DNA of 64,000 nt from Eledone cirrhosa (lineage: Eukaryota > Mollusca > Cephalopoda > Octopoda > Eledonidae). The notes under the pieces were generated by a model. That model saw only the letters and a program-made list of their open reading frames with translations, was not told the DNA's origin and ran no database searches. Of the stretch, positions 8,712 to 19,400 are shown piece by piece. Made by a program: the position numbers and the translations under genes. The stretch is taken from positions 191,935,155-191,999,154 of the forward strand of contig OZ024743.1 in assembly GCA_964016885.1 (NCBI GenBank), written 5' to 3'. Positions within the stretch are counted from its first letter, which is position 1. The number at the start of each line of letters is the position of its first letter.

Positions 8712-9385
8712 TCAAAAATTCCAGTTATTATCTATGTCATACGTCTCTAAATCGTCTTCTTTTTCGTCATATACATCTTGAAGGGCTTTCCTAAATTTGT
8801 ATTTTAGTGAAAGGTCTTTTAGCTTCCAGACCTTTCTTCTCCACACCTTCCTATATGTCTCATTCCATCTCTTGCCTACTGAGATATCACTAACAACTAA
8901 CCTATGCTGTGGGGTACATTCTTCCCCAGGGTATGCCTTGGTATTAGACACTATCTGCCTGTCCCGCTGCTTAACTAGCAGGAAGTCAATCTGGCTTATG
9001 TGCTCACCAGATTTGTAGGTTATTAGGTGATTGGCAGGTTTCTGGAAGTTTGTGTTGCAAATAGTCAATGTACCCGCATCACAAAATTCAAGAAGTCTCA
9101 CTCCTTCTTCATTTCTTGAACCGTAACCGTGCCCACCATGTACCCCAGTGTAACCATCCTGGAGCTGTCCAACATGACCATTGAAGTCTCCTGCTAGCAT
9201 AACAATGTCTCCGTCCTCTGTCATTGCGGTTGTTTGCAAAAGTTGCTCATAAAAGCAGTCTTTCTCATCTTTGCCTAGGCCTGCTTGGGGAGCATAGGCC
9301 GAGATGATTGTCAGTAGTCTCTTACCTACAACTAATCTAAGCTTAATTATTCGATTACTAACTCGAACTACCTCTATTGTCTTAT
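8712..9385 (-). pseudogene. Endonuclease part of LINE family A (truncated)
   Basis: This is the same frame as the RT ORF, separated only by a TGA. It shows apurinic/apyrimidinic endonuclease motifs: SAYAPQAGL, AGDFNGHVG (catalytic Asp/Asn), SQIDFLLV (Asp) and QHRLVVSD (His). The N-terminal third, with the catalytic Glu of the QETRW motif, is missing because the copy is 5'-truncated. Upstream of the stop the protein reads NNWNF and downstream CDNLLQATDE. Family C has WQFLKVNLLKATDE here, so the stop is a point lesion. Confidence 0.85.
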
Positions 9386-9391
9386 ATATAT

Positions 9392-9728
9392 GGAGGCACA
9401 TGGCTTAGTGGTTAGAGCATTGGCCTTGCAATCGAAAGGTTGTGAGTTCAATTCTCAGACCGGGTGATGTGTTGTTTCCTTGAGCAAGACACTTTATTTC
9501 ACATTGCTCCAGTTTACTCAGCTGTAGAAATGAGATGATATGGACTTGAGTCCCTATCATTCCACTGCAAAGTGGTCGTGGAGGTGCCACGGCAAAAAAG
9601 CACCCAGCACTCACTGTAAATGAGGTTGGTGTTAGGAAGGGCATCCAGCTGTAGAAATCAAGCCAGAATCAGTTCCCGTCCCACCCTTGCAAGCAGGGAA
9701 AAGTAGACGTAAAATGAAATGAAAAATA
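9392..9728 (+). mobile_element. SINE-A, full length
   Basis: A tRNA-like head (GGCTTAGTGGTTAGAGC as A box, GTGAGTTCAATTCTCAG as B box) is followed by TGAGCAAGACACTTTATTTC, a middle domain with GTTAGGAAGGGCATCCAGCT, and the tail CGTCCCACCCTTGCAAGCAG then GGAAAAGTAGACGTAAAATG. The tail equals the 3' end of LINE family A. Five copies occur in the window. This copy starts within 10 bp of the 5' truncation of LINE A. Confidence 0.9.
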
Positions 9729-9779
9729 TATATATATAAGTGTGTGTGTATATATGTATGTGTATATGTGTGTGTGGGA

Positions 9780-10019
9780 GTGTGGGTTATGTGGGGGGGT
9801 GCCTATATTGGTACAGCACAAGGCACCTGACCTGTGTCCAACACATCTAATAAAACATGTCTGTGATCAACTGACTGATAACCACCTTGAGTCAAAAACA
9901 CATTTCAATGGAATCAAGCCACTTCAAAAATATTAAAAACCTAACGATGCGCCAAGCATATTCTTATTTTTATATTTTTCTTATATTTCACTTTATTCTT
10001 ATTTTACTTTATAGTGATC
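9780..10019. other. Intron sequence with no feature recognised
   Basis: GT-rich start, then unique-looking AT-rich sequence. No exon or repeat copy was identified. Confidence 0.4.
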
Positions 10020-10495
10020 TATGGCTATACATTATTTTTTTTTTTTTTACCTTTTTTTTTATTGTTTTTTTTTTACATTTTTAGTTTTTCAGTTTTTTTT
10101 TTGTTTTTTTTTTTCTATTTTCATTTTTTTTTTATTTACATTTATTATATTTATTAAATTTTTATCCCACCATTTTATTTTATTTTATTGTTTGTCATTC
10201 TCTCCCATCCTCTACCTGTTACCATTCTTTTTCCTTTTCTCTTGCTGCCCATTCATTTCATCTTCTATCCCTATCTGTTGTCCCTTACTCCTTACTTTTC
10301 TGCCATTCTCTTAACCCTCTTTTACTCTGTCCCCCATTAGATATTCTCAACACTTCCCCTCACCCCTTCTTCTCCTTATCACTATTCTCTTATTCCATTT
10401 TTCTTCTGCTTTTCTTTCTTCCTTTCCTCCCTCACTCTTCTTTTCTTTTTACTTTTTCCCTTTTCTCTATTCTATTCTCCTTACAACCAGCCCAA
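10020..10495 (-). repeat. Purine-rich dispersed repeat (copy 2, inverted)
   Basis: This is pyrimidine-rich on the plus strand and the reverse complement of 3055-3540, with shared landmarks such as CATTCTCTCCCATCCTC and CCTCACTCTTCTTTTCTTTT. T runs at 10030-10140 are expanded compared with the other copy. Confidence 0.65.
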
Positions 10496-10689
10496 TCAAA
10501 TCAAGGAACAACACAACACCTCAACTGAGTGAGAAATGGTAATTTAAAGCTGTATGCTGATATCCCTATCATCAAGGAAACCACAAGTCAGATGAGCTAT
10601 TGATAACAGAGTCAGGCGCAATCAATACAGATTGTACCTTGAGCTGATAGATCATGAAACACGTGTCACACATGAATAAATATAATGAT

Positions 10690-10945
10690 GATACTTTGAC
10701 ACTGGGATAATTGCTGGCCTTGTGTCAAAAGTAGAAACAATTATTATTATTATTATTAGGGCAGTGGATTGGCAGTATCGGTAGAGGGTCAGACGCCATG
10801 CTTTGCAGCAAAGAGTTACGGCCCTTTATAGTCTGAGTTTAAATCCCACCAAGGTTAACTTTGCCTTTCATCCTTACAGGATTGATAAAATAAAGTACCA
10901 GTAATGCACTGGGTAATTGCTGGCCTTGTGCCAAAAGTAAAAACA

Positions 10946-10994
<49 letters not shown>

Positions 10995-11080
10995 AAGAGT
11001 CAATAAGAATAAAGTACCAGTAATGTACTGGGATAATTGCTGGCTTTGTGCCAAAAATAGAAACAATTGTTATTATTGTT
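10690..11080 (+). mobile_element. SINE-B copy flanked by two extra SINE-B tails
   Basis: A near-complete SINE-B (10758-10946: TGGATTGGCAGTATCGGTAG, GACGCCATGCTTTGCAGCA, CTTTCATCCTTACAGGAT, GCTGGCCTTGTGCCAAAAGT) ends in a long (ATT)n run (10947-10990). A partial SINE-B tail also ending in (ATT)n precedes it (10690-10757). A further partial tail follows (10995-11080). All three are in the same orientation. Confidence 0.8.
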
Positions 11081-11306
11081 AATATTCTGCTTATGAAGAA
11101 GACTGACCATAGTAAATACCAAATGTACAAAACCACATACTATACTAAATCTGACTCACCTATGCATTGAGTGTTCAAGCTGGTAAACCAATAGCAACAT
11201 AAAGTTACAAACCATTAAACTATATATATAGTTAATAAATGAAACAAAGAGAGAAAAAAGAGGGGCTAATCAAAGAGCAAAAAATGAAAATAAATTATAA
11301 TTTTAC

Positions 11307-11392
11307 CTCAATACTTAATAATCTTCCAATAAATGGATCTTGGCCTTCTTCATCTGTATCACCGAAAACTAATTTTTCTGAATCTGGCACAA
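11307..11392 (-). CDS. IFT122: IFT122 internal exon near the C terminus
   Basis: On the minus strand an acceptor with a pyrimidine-rich tract (TTACATTGTTCCTTATCAG) is followed by an 86-bp exon that reads VPDSEKLVFGDTDEEGQDPF then IGRLLSIE, with a GTAAAA donor from 11306. Vertebrate IFT122 has a similar acidic segment (SIGDEDPFTAKLSFE, from memory) just after the region encoded by the previous exon. An alternative acceptor 20 bp upstream (GAATTCAG) would need a different phase from the previous exon, so I prefer the inner one. The exon ends in phase 0. The remaining C-terminal exons (WPPPLRWQYF region in vertebrates) were not seen between 1 and 11300 and probably lie outside the window. Confidence 0.75.
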
Positions 11393-11574
11393 CTGATAAG
11401 GAACAATGTAAACTGAATTCAATACTGATATGATGATGATGATTACAATATGATGATGATATGATGATGATGATGATTACAATATGATGATGATTACAAT
11501 TATGATAGTGAAAATCCTGATGATGGAAACAATACACATGATTTCCTTTGGGTGGATACAAGGCCATATTTATA

Positions 11575-12440
11575 AGAAGATTGAATGAAATTAACCTTTT
11601 ATTATCCTGTTTCTAAGACATTGGCCTATGATTTTCAAATAGTTCTGACATTAATCAAAACTTTGGAAGGATTTTGTAATACATCAAAGTTTCTCATTAT
11701 AAAGCTTGTGTTTGAAGCGTAACAAAGATTCTGACATAAACTTATGATGGAAAGCTTTTAGATAAATATAAACACTTTAAAATAAACAGTTTTGTAATAT
11801 AGAAGCAGAGGGGTGGGCAGTTCAGATGGTTTGGTATCAAGAGGGTGATTTTAGCATAATACACTATAGATAGATATTTTCAGTCTCAAGAGAATAAAAC
11901 CAAATCATCTATGATGATGTTGATATTTTATCTATTTCCCTTTTAATTTCTTAGATAGGAAGGGGTCCTTTTGCAGAGTAGTTGAGGTTGGCTGGGGATT
12001 GGGGAGGGGGGTGTTTAACCTCAAACGAGACCTACAAATGCCTGCAACAGAGTGGATTCAGCTGAAGGCGCCAAGCCCAAGTGGTGGTGTTAAACCAGAT
12101 AACAGATTAAGTCAACAACCCAAATGGCCACAACAGGAACAAATATAGCAAGCCATCTCATCCAATACTCTAACAATTTTGTTAACCCACCACCCTGGTC
12201 TAGTTTGGTACTTCATTTTCTCTACTTCAAAAGAATGAAAGACAAAGCTGCCCTCAGTAGGATTTGACCACAGAGCAGAGATACTATAACAAAAGTGTTA
12301 TTGATGATGATGATGATAATAATGTTAAATTTACAACACATTTGTAAATACTATTTAGTAATGGAACATTTCTATAGCAGTATTAATTCTTTGTTTATTT
12401 AAGATGTACGTCTCTATATATAGCAACATGGATTGCTTCT
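11575..12440. other. Intron sequence without recognised features
   Basis: AT-rich sequence with a short (GAT)n at 12304-12318. No exon, known repeat or structured motif was recognised. Confidence 0.4.
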
Positions 12441-12801
12441 ATCTATAAATGTTTGACATATTTATTTTGTAGACATATGTAAAATTGGCTGCAAGTCTTT
12501 CCTAAGTCATCAAGTCTGTTATGACATGAATGAAGTTTTGTTTTCCCCAGAAGGAGTATTTGACAAGGAGAGACATGGAGGGAGATAGTATGAGAGAGAG
12601 AAAGAGAGAGGGAGATAAATATGATAGATAAATAAGGAAAGATGGGAAGACAAAGGTACAAAGATTAAAGAAAATGTGCAATCACCATAGAATAGATGAC
12701 AGCTAGGTGTGAGAGCTAAATCCTAATTATATATAGGCACATATAGAAATACACAAAGACACACACACACATTTATGTATGTGTGTGTGTGTGTATATAT
12801 A

Positions 12802-14303
12802 TCATCATCATCACCATTACCGTTTTACCTCCGTTCTTCCATGCTAGCATGGGTTAGATGGGTTGTCCTGTTGTGGGCAGTGTCCAGTCCACTGACCTTG
12901 TCTTGCTCATACAGGAACTGAGTCTGGCTTGATTTCTACAGCTAGATGCCCTTCCTAACACCAACCTCATTTACAGTGAGTGCTGGGTGCTTTTTTCCAT
13001 GGTATCTCCACGTCCACTTTACAGTGTGGGCTGGGTGCTTTTTTGCCGTGGCGCCTCCACAACCACTTTGCAGTGGGAGGGGGTGGGGGCATATTTTCTA
13101 TATGCTTCAGCTTCGACTTGTACCCATGGGAAGTCGGGTCTTCTGTATTACTGTGTGACACCAGAGGTCATGGTTGTGTGTCATCGCCCTTGAGAAGTGC
13201 AATTGGGTAAGGTCGGCTTTTATCACCTCATCCCAGGTCTTCTTGGGTCTCTCCACTCCGCGGCTTCCATCGACTTCTGCACCTTTTTATGCAGCTGTCA
13301 TCCTTCATACACAACCTCCTCTCCTGCACACAGGATTTGATTCCTCTTATTCTCAGTCTCTCTCTCAATTCGGTTATGCTTTGCCGTTCGCGTATATTAC
13401 TATTACACATCCATCAGAGCATGCAAGCTTCGTTTCTTTCTAATCTGTGCAAGTCTTCTACAGACAGCGCCCAGGTCTCACTAGCATATAACATTGCTGT
13501 TCGTATACACGCATCATACAGTCTGCCTTTCATTTTGAGGGAAAAGCCTTTTGCAGCTAGCAGTGGCAGTAGTTCCCTGAACTTCTTCCATCCCGTTCTT
13601 ACCCTAGTTATTGTACTTTCCGAACACCCACCTCCGCTGCCAATTCGGTCACCTAGGTAGCAGAAGCTGTCTACTGTTTCTACAGAGCCCGCCCAGAGTT
13701 TGGTGGTGCTTGTTTCCTGTGGCCATTTACTGCTTGCTGTCCCAGCGCAGCTGCTACATATGAAGCCTACATTCTTACTTAAGCTTCCTCAGATACCACT
13801 ACATCTTTTGTGTACCCATTGTTTGCATTTGGAGCAGAGAATGGAGTTCCTACCTACACCTTTCCTACATACTGAGCAAGGCCATTTCCCTGAGGGGATA
13901 TGCGTTCTGTTTTCTCGTCTACTTACAAGAACCTTAGTCTTTGTCAGGTTGACATTGAGACCCTTTCTTTCTAGTCCCTGCTTCCATGTTTGGAATTTCT
14001 TCTCTAGTTCCACCATAGATTCAGCTATAAGTGTGAGATCATCTGCATATAGGAGTTTCTATGGGCATCTGGTCTTAAACTCCTCCATTATTGCCTGCAA
14101 AACTATAATGAACAGAAGAGGGCTAAGAATAGAGCCCTGGTGGACACCAACCTGTATGCTAAATTCCTTGCTATAGTCATTGCTAACCCTTACTTTGCTG
14201 ACTGCTCCTCTATACGTGGCTTGGACAGCTTTCACAAGCCATTCATCTACTCCTAATTTTCTAAGAGCCCACCACGGGGGACTCTGTCGAAAGCTTTTTC
14301 CAG
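12802..14303 (-). mobile_element. RTE-like LINE, family C, 5'-truncated and decayed
   Basis: The order from 3' to 5' matches the copy at 42134: (CAT)n tail, CCATGCTAGCATGG palindrome, GCCCTTCCTAACACCAACCT block, two 50-bp blocks, then coding sequence. Coding pieces are 13410-13228 (MCNSNIRERQSITELRERLR), 14016-13789 (KWPCSVCRKGVGRNSILC, the PHD-type finger) and the palm region up to FDRVP at 14280-14303. Frames change several times. The YADD region (14060-14080) is readable. The 5' end is cut at a (TA)n run. Confidence 0.85.
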
Positions 14304-14650
14304 TATATATATATATATATATATATCAAAAGTATATATTGAGTTAAAAATTCCCAATAGTCCCCTATAATTAAAATAGCTCAAGGAGAAAAATCTTTCT
14401 GAGCCTTATAATACTGTAAGGAGAGACGAACACAGATATATAGCTATATGTGTTCAAATCACAAGGGACATAGATCGCCAGAGTAAAGAAAATATTGACT
14501 AAAATAGTATGATTCACAGAACCCAATCAAAAGGATAATTTGAGAAAAACAAACCTACCATGATAACTATCATCTACCCAGACAGTTTATGGGTAGAACT
14601 GTTTTGCCATCTCTGTCCTTTGTAATTTGAATACAATATATATATATATA
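14304..14650. other. Intron sequence between (TA)n runs
   Basis: Two (TA)n runs (14304-14326 and 14636-14652) enclose about 300 bp of unassigned sequence. No feature was recognised. Confidence 0.4.
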
Positions 14651-14988
14651 TATCACGGAAAAAAGAGAATCAGTGTTGCAATGAAAGGAATTTATTGGAC
14701 ATATTACAATTGTTTCTCGGGCGACCAGCTCAAGGCGCAATCAATGTAGTGATCAAACCTGACTCTGAAATCGTGCAGCCCTCGGATACGTCTCGATTCT
14801 ACGAAGCAGATTTTCGAATAGGAAAATCTGCTTCATAGAATCGAGACGTATCCAACGACCACGCAATTTCAGAGTCAGGTTTGATCACTACATTGATCGC
14901 GCCTTGAGCTGGTCGCCCGAGAAACAATTGTAATATGTCCAATAAATTCCTTTCGTCGCAACACTGATTCTCTTTTTTCTGTGATATC
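14651..14988. repeat. Foldback element 1: near-perfect 165-bp inverted repeat
   Basis: The left arm 14651-14815 (TATCACGGAAAAAAGAGAAT ...) is repeated in reverse at 14821-14988 (... CTCTTTTTTCTGTGATA), with a loop of about 5 bases (GAATA). Only scattered mismatches are seen. It has no ORF and lies next to (TA)n. It could be a foldback transposon or a palindromic MITE, and transcribed RNA would form a long hairpin. Confidence 0.85.
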
Positions 14989-15143
14989 ATACTCTGCTCT
15001 ATGAGGGCATCGAGTGGTCACACGGCCTACCGCATATGGATGCTTTAAGCATCCAACACCAGTTATATATATATATATACTCACACACACACAGATATAT
15101 AAATACATATGTATGTATATTTGTACACACACACACACACATA

Positions 15144-16003
15144 CGAGGTGGGTCAGAAAAGTTCCAGGACTGATGTCACAAAACATTTATTTCAAACCCA
15201 AACTTCACACTAAGAGTTTTCTCCTTCAAAGTAATCCCCCTGGAGTCTAATGCACTTTTCCATCCTTTTCTGCCATGCTTGCATGCACTCCTGGAAGGAT
15301 TCTTCCGGGATCCTCCACAGTTCCGTCGTCATGGCCTTTTTGATGTCGTCCATGTCTTCAAAACAGGTCCCCTCCGGGTCAAACTCAAAGATCCGGTGAT
15401 GACTGTCCCTAGCAAGTCTGGTTCGGTTTCAAGACGCTTGAGGATGTCCTGGCACACTTGAATACGTCGACCCTTCTGGTCATCATTCAGCAGTTTTGGC
15501 ACCATCTTCGCACACACTTTCCGCATGTCCAAATCTTCAGTGAGAATCTTCCAGACGCTGTCCCGATTCATGGCCAGCTCATTTGCCATCAGTCGAACAG
15601 TCAGCTGACGATCGCTACGAACCATCTGCCTGATGCGCTCAATGTTGACCTCAGTCCTGGTTGTTGAGGGCCTTCCGCTCCTGGGGTCATTTTGCACCAC
15701 TCAAAAACATGTGAGCGTGACATCGTCTCATCTCCATACACTTGCTGCAGCAATCCCAGTGCTTCTGACGGAGTTTTCCCCAACCGTACCAGAAACTTCA
15801 AGTTTGTTCGATGCTCTGTGCTCATTGCTTGATGACCTGAAACAGAGGACATGTATATAAAACTATGAAGAAAAAAGTTTGATCGCTGCAGAGAGCTAAG
15901 ATTACAGTTACAAACTCCAGGGAGATTACTTTGAAGGAGAAAACTTTTAGTGTGAAGTTTGGGTTTGAAATAAATCTTTTGTGACATCAGTCCTGGAACA
16001 TAA
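15144..16003 (-). mobile_element. Mariner-like transposon, catalytic domain deleted
   Basis: Terminal inverted repeats of about 85-100 bp (15164-15245 and 15915-16003: CAGGACTGATGTCACAAAA and CAAACCCAAACTTCACACTA) bound a minus-strand transposase remnant. The outermost roughly 20 bp of the left end (ACGAGGTGGGTCAGAAAAGT) has no partner at the right end, which is truncated. The N-terminal DNA-binding part is readable in two frames. The protein then runs from LLGTVITG straight to EFDPEGTCFEDMDDIKKAM, which belongs near the C terminus. The DD34D catalytic core is gone. Confidence 0.88.
15329..15827 (-). pseudogene. Mariner transposase N-terminal helix-turn-helix region
   Basis: Reading from 15827 the minus strand gives STEHRTNLKFLVRLGKTPSE, then LLQQVYGDETMSRSHVFEW (first helix-turn-helix). 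It shifts frame and continues as VQNDPRSGRPSTTRTEVNIE, LTVRLMANELAMNRDSVWKI (second helix-turn-helix) and KMVPKLLNDDQKGRR. This is the bipartite DNA-binding domain of mariner transposases. It cannot be active: the frame is broken and the catalytic Asp triad is missing. Confidence 0.88.
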
Positions 16004-16261
16004 AGAAAGAGAGAGAGGGATTGTGAATAAGAGCATAGTTTCTTTGGTAAAACTAAATAAATCTTATAAAAACATGCACACAGATATATGCCTGTGAATG
16101 TATAACATTTGTTGCCCAAATAATTCTGGAATTACCTCCTTACAAAAATACAGAATCTCATAACAGCCTGAGAAAATTATTTTGGCACAACTGCCCCTTC
16201 TCTCTTTAATATTATATTGAAACACATCAAAAAAGCTCCAGTTCAGTACTGGGTTCAAATT

Positions 16262-16432
16262 TTCCTCTAAACCACTTTCTGACTTCTCCTCTCTCTCCTT
16301 CTCCGTAAGAATTAACTGTGTTCAGACCTTGTGAGGGGAATGAGCTCTGCCAGGTTTAAAGTGCCTAAGATATATTGTATGTCATGTTAGTGCCCTGATG
16401 ACTTCAACAGGATTTACAGATCCATATATACA
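16262..16432 (+). repeat. Unnamed dispersed repeat U1 (copy 1)
   Basis: A pyrimidine-rich lead is followed by TGTTCAGACCTTGTGAGGGG, GAGCTCTGCCAGGTTTAAAG, TGTATGTCATGTTAGTGCCC and GGATTTACAGATCCATATAT. It aligns at about three quarters identity with 58115-58276. The class is unknown. Confidence 0.55.
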
Positions 16433-16439
16433 CATATTT

Positions 16440-19400
16440 ATGTAAATATTAGTTACTGCTTTCATCTATTTGCATATATATATATCCTTTAGTATACAGT
16501 CTTACATGTTTAAAGCAGATGCTTTTGCAGAAGGATGTTCTTTCTACAGATAAAGACATCAACCAATGTAGTACAAGTAAAACCACTGTTTAAGCAGCAG
16601 CAAGCATTACTATGTGCCTTGCAACATAAAGGCTATCCTAAGCTTTGAACACATGACCATATGATCCAGAATCTAGGATCTTAAATTCAGAGATATTTTG
16701 ATCTGTAATAAATTATAAATAGAACAATATATAAACAAATAGGATACTGTCAGAGCATAACAATGCATCTAACCCATGTATACATGGAAAAGAGACATAA
16801 AGCAATGATGATGACAATGATGAACAATGATGAATGGCTCTTTACCCTTTCATCATTACTAACTGTATACACTGTGCTTATTTCAGAACAATCCATCTAT
16901 ACAACATAGCACTGCTGCACTGGGAAAGAAAAGTCCCAAGTTCTTGTGACAGTATTACATACTGAAAAGGAGAAAGCTTCTTGTACTGGTAAATGTAATG
17001 CTCTAGAAGAATGAAAAGCCAAGACATACCAAATAGGTTATGAAATCAGAATATATAGTGATGAACGTAAATGCTCTAAAGTATTTCTTTCAGCACTCTA
17101 CTGTTTCTACCAGCTTGCCAACATAATGAAACATATAGTCACATGCCCAAAATTGCACATGCACACACATATGCATACTAACAGAAACACATGTAAACAC
17201 AGAGAAAGCAAGCAAGCCATGCAAGAAGAAGAAAAATGTAAAATTGAAATATACAACTAATCAAATAATGTTTGTTGGTTGCCAGTTGTAGCCATGTAAA
17301 ACAATATGGTTTATTTCAGCTTCTTACACTGTGACATTTGTAACTTCTACAAACATAAATTACATCAGCTGGGTTTAATTTTTCCCTTTCTATTCAATTT
17401 CCAGCTAACAGCAGTTAATTTCACAGAAATGCTTCATTATAAACATTATTTGACACTAAATGCAATGATGTGGTGGTGACAATGGGGCTGATGGTGAGTG
17501 TTGGATGATGGTAACTATTGTGATAATGTAAGTGATGGTTGTGAGTGTTGGCAATTACTGTGATAGTGTAGGTAATAGCATTCATCTTGTGTTACCCAGT
17601 AAACATTGTAAGAGTAAAAAAACAAATAAATACTACTCACATATGTGATGTATGATAGTTTACACACACCACATGCAAATTTGTATATATATACACCCAG
17701 TAGACACTTCACTTCAAATATAATACTAGTGCTAAATGGGTTTAAATGCAATCAATGAGAAAGTTACCTTATGTTTTCCACCCATAACAGTTTGTAATGA
17801 ACAATTTAATGCAATTACAAAAATGTAACCAAGAAACCCTCACATGATGATTCCAATGAACATCCGTCAGTATCAACGAGTGTTCCAGTTGTTCAATTAA
17901 TGAAACATTCTGCTCATAAAATTCACATGTAAGTGGTTGAGCATTCCACAGATAGTGTACTCTTAATGTAATTCTCAGGGAAATTCAGCATGACACAATG
18001 GGTGACAAGGTTGGTCCTTTGAATTATAGGCACAGTCCATCTGACAGGCTTCCAAGCAGTTTCTGTTTACCTAATTCTACTCACAAGGGATGCTATGGTA
18101 AATGATACTTGCCCAAGATACCACAAAGTGGGATTGAACACAAGTCCAAATGATTCTAAAGCCAACACCTTAAACATTTGGTCATGCAGTGTCCACCATA
18201 ATAAACTCCTCAACAATTCGACTATGCTACACCCAAAGCATACAGATTACATGAAAATATTCAACGGTTTCAGGCATTTGCTGTGACAGAAAATCATGAT
18301 TTTTGTGTCCAGTTTTCTATGTGGTTATGTTGAATGAGACTCTTTGAAGAAGTGTTTTATGGCCAGATGCCTTTTCTGGTACTAACAATTTTAATCACTT
18401 TTTACAACATGCTGGGATACAGTGTTCCTATCCCAAAACTCAGGATATACATGGTTGTGACAAACTACAACATATTCTAAACAGAAGACAAATATCAAAG
18501 CTGATTACTAATTTGTTATGTAATTTCACTGAAACTTCCATAAGAGTTTACATAAAAATTACTATCAAAAAGATAAATGAAACCTATTTCCAAATGTTAG
18601 AGAACAGTTTCTTTTACAGAAGATTTCATTAAGATAACCTAGGAGCTCAGCTACATGTGTGTGTATGTATGTGTATGATTTATGCAGCAGTCTGTACAGC
18701 AAGATAACAAAGTATTAAAGAACTTAAATTAGCATTGAAACCAGAATGTAAAATTTTCCCATTAACTCATATCTTCTACATCAAGTGTTGTTATAGTTCC
18801 TTCAAGAATGCTGCATTTAACTCTTCAAATGCATCATTATTAATTGGAAAGATTCAAATATTTAGAGATCAGAAAATGTAAAGAAGAAAAGAAATGCAGA
18901 TTTTCTAAAAGCTAACAAAGAATAATGAATTATTAAAAGCTGCTTTTATGGATATAAGAACTCAATTAGAACATTGTCTTCTCTCAGAAATGATAACCAT
19001 GTACCAAGATTCATTGTTGTTACATGCAAGTCAGTAGTTAAGGAGAAAACAATTTTCCATACTTGAAATGCTAATGACCATGATAGGGTTTTTCTCCTCC
19101 TTGGTTATTTTTATATGTTAAAAACAGATAAGCATAGATGTGTATTTCCTGTGGAATTATCTAACAGTAAAGAACATGAATCTTCAAACATTTGCAATGG
19201 AACTTAATTCAAGAAATAATAGAGTAGGGCTGTATATGTAAGAAGTTTTGCTTTGCAACTACATGGTTTCAGATTCAATTCCATTGCATGGAACCTTGAG
19301 CTTGTTTTTCTACTGAATTCTGCTGTTGGTTAATACCTTATAAATGGAATTTAGTAAAAGAAAAGTGTGCAGAAAGTCACCATGTATATGTATGTGTGTG

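Larger units (their letters stand above)
6535..9385 (-). mobile_element. RTE-like LINE, family A, 5'-truncated
   Basis: The element runs from a (GAT)n tail (6535-6556) to about 9385, where homology to family C stops inside the endonuclease. The single reading frame is interrupted once (TGA at 8714-8712). The 3' end has no UTR: the stop codon TAA (6560-6558) is followed at once by the (ATG)n tail. At the truncation point it abuts a SINE-A in the opposite orientation. It lies in sense orientation in an IFT122 intron. Confidence 0.9.

Noticed and set aside
9392..9470. tRNA gene
   Set aside because: The A and B boxes belong to the SINE-A head. The cloverleaf is degenerate and the sequence continues into a SINE body in all five copies.
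1..11300. The C-terminal IFT122 exons (WPPPLRW region)
   Set aside because: I searched the minus strand by eye between the repeats and found nothing convincing; they probably lie left of the window.
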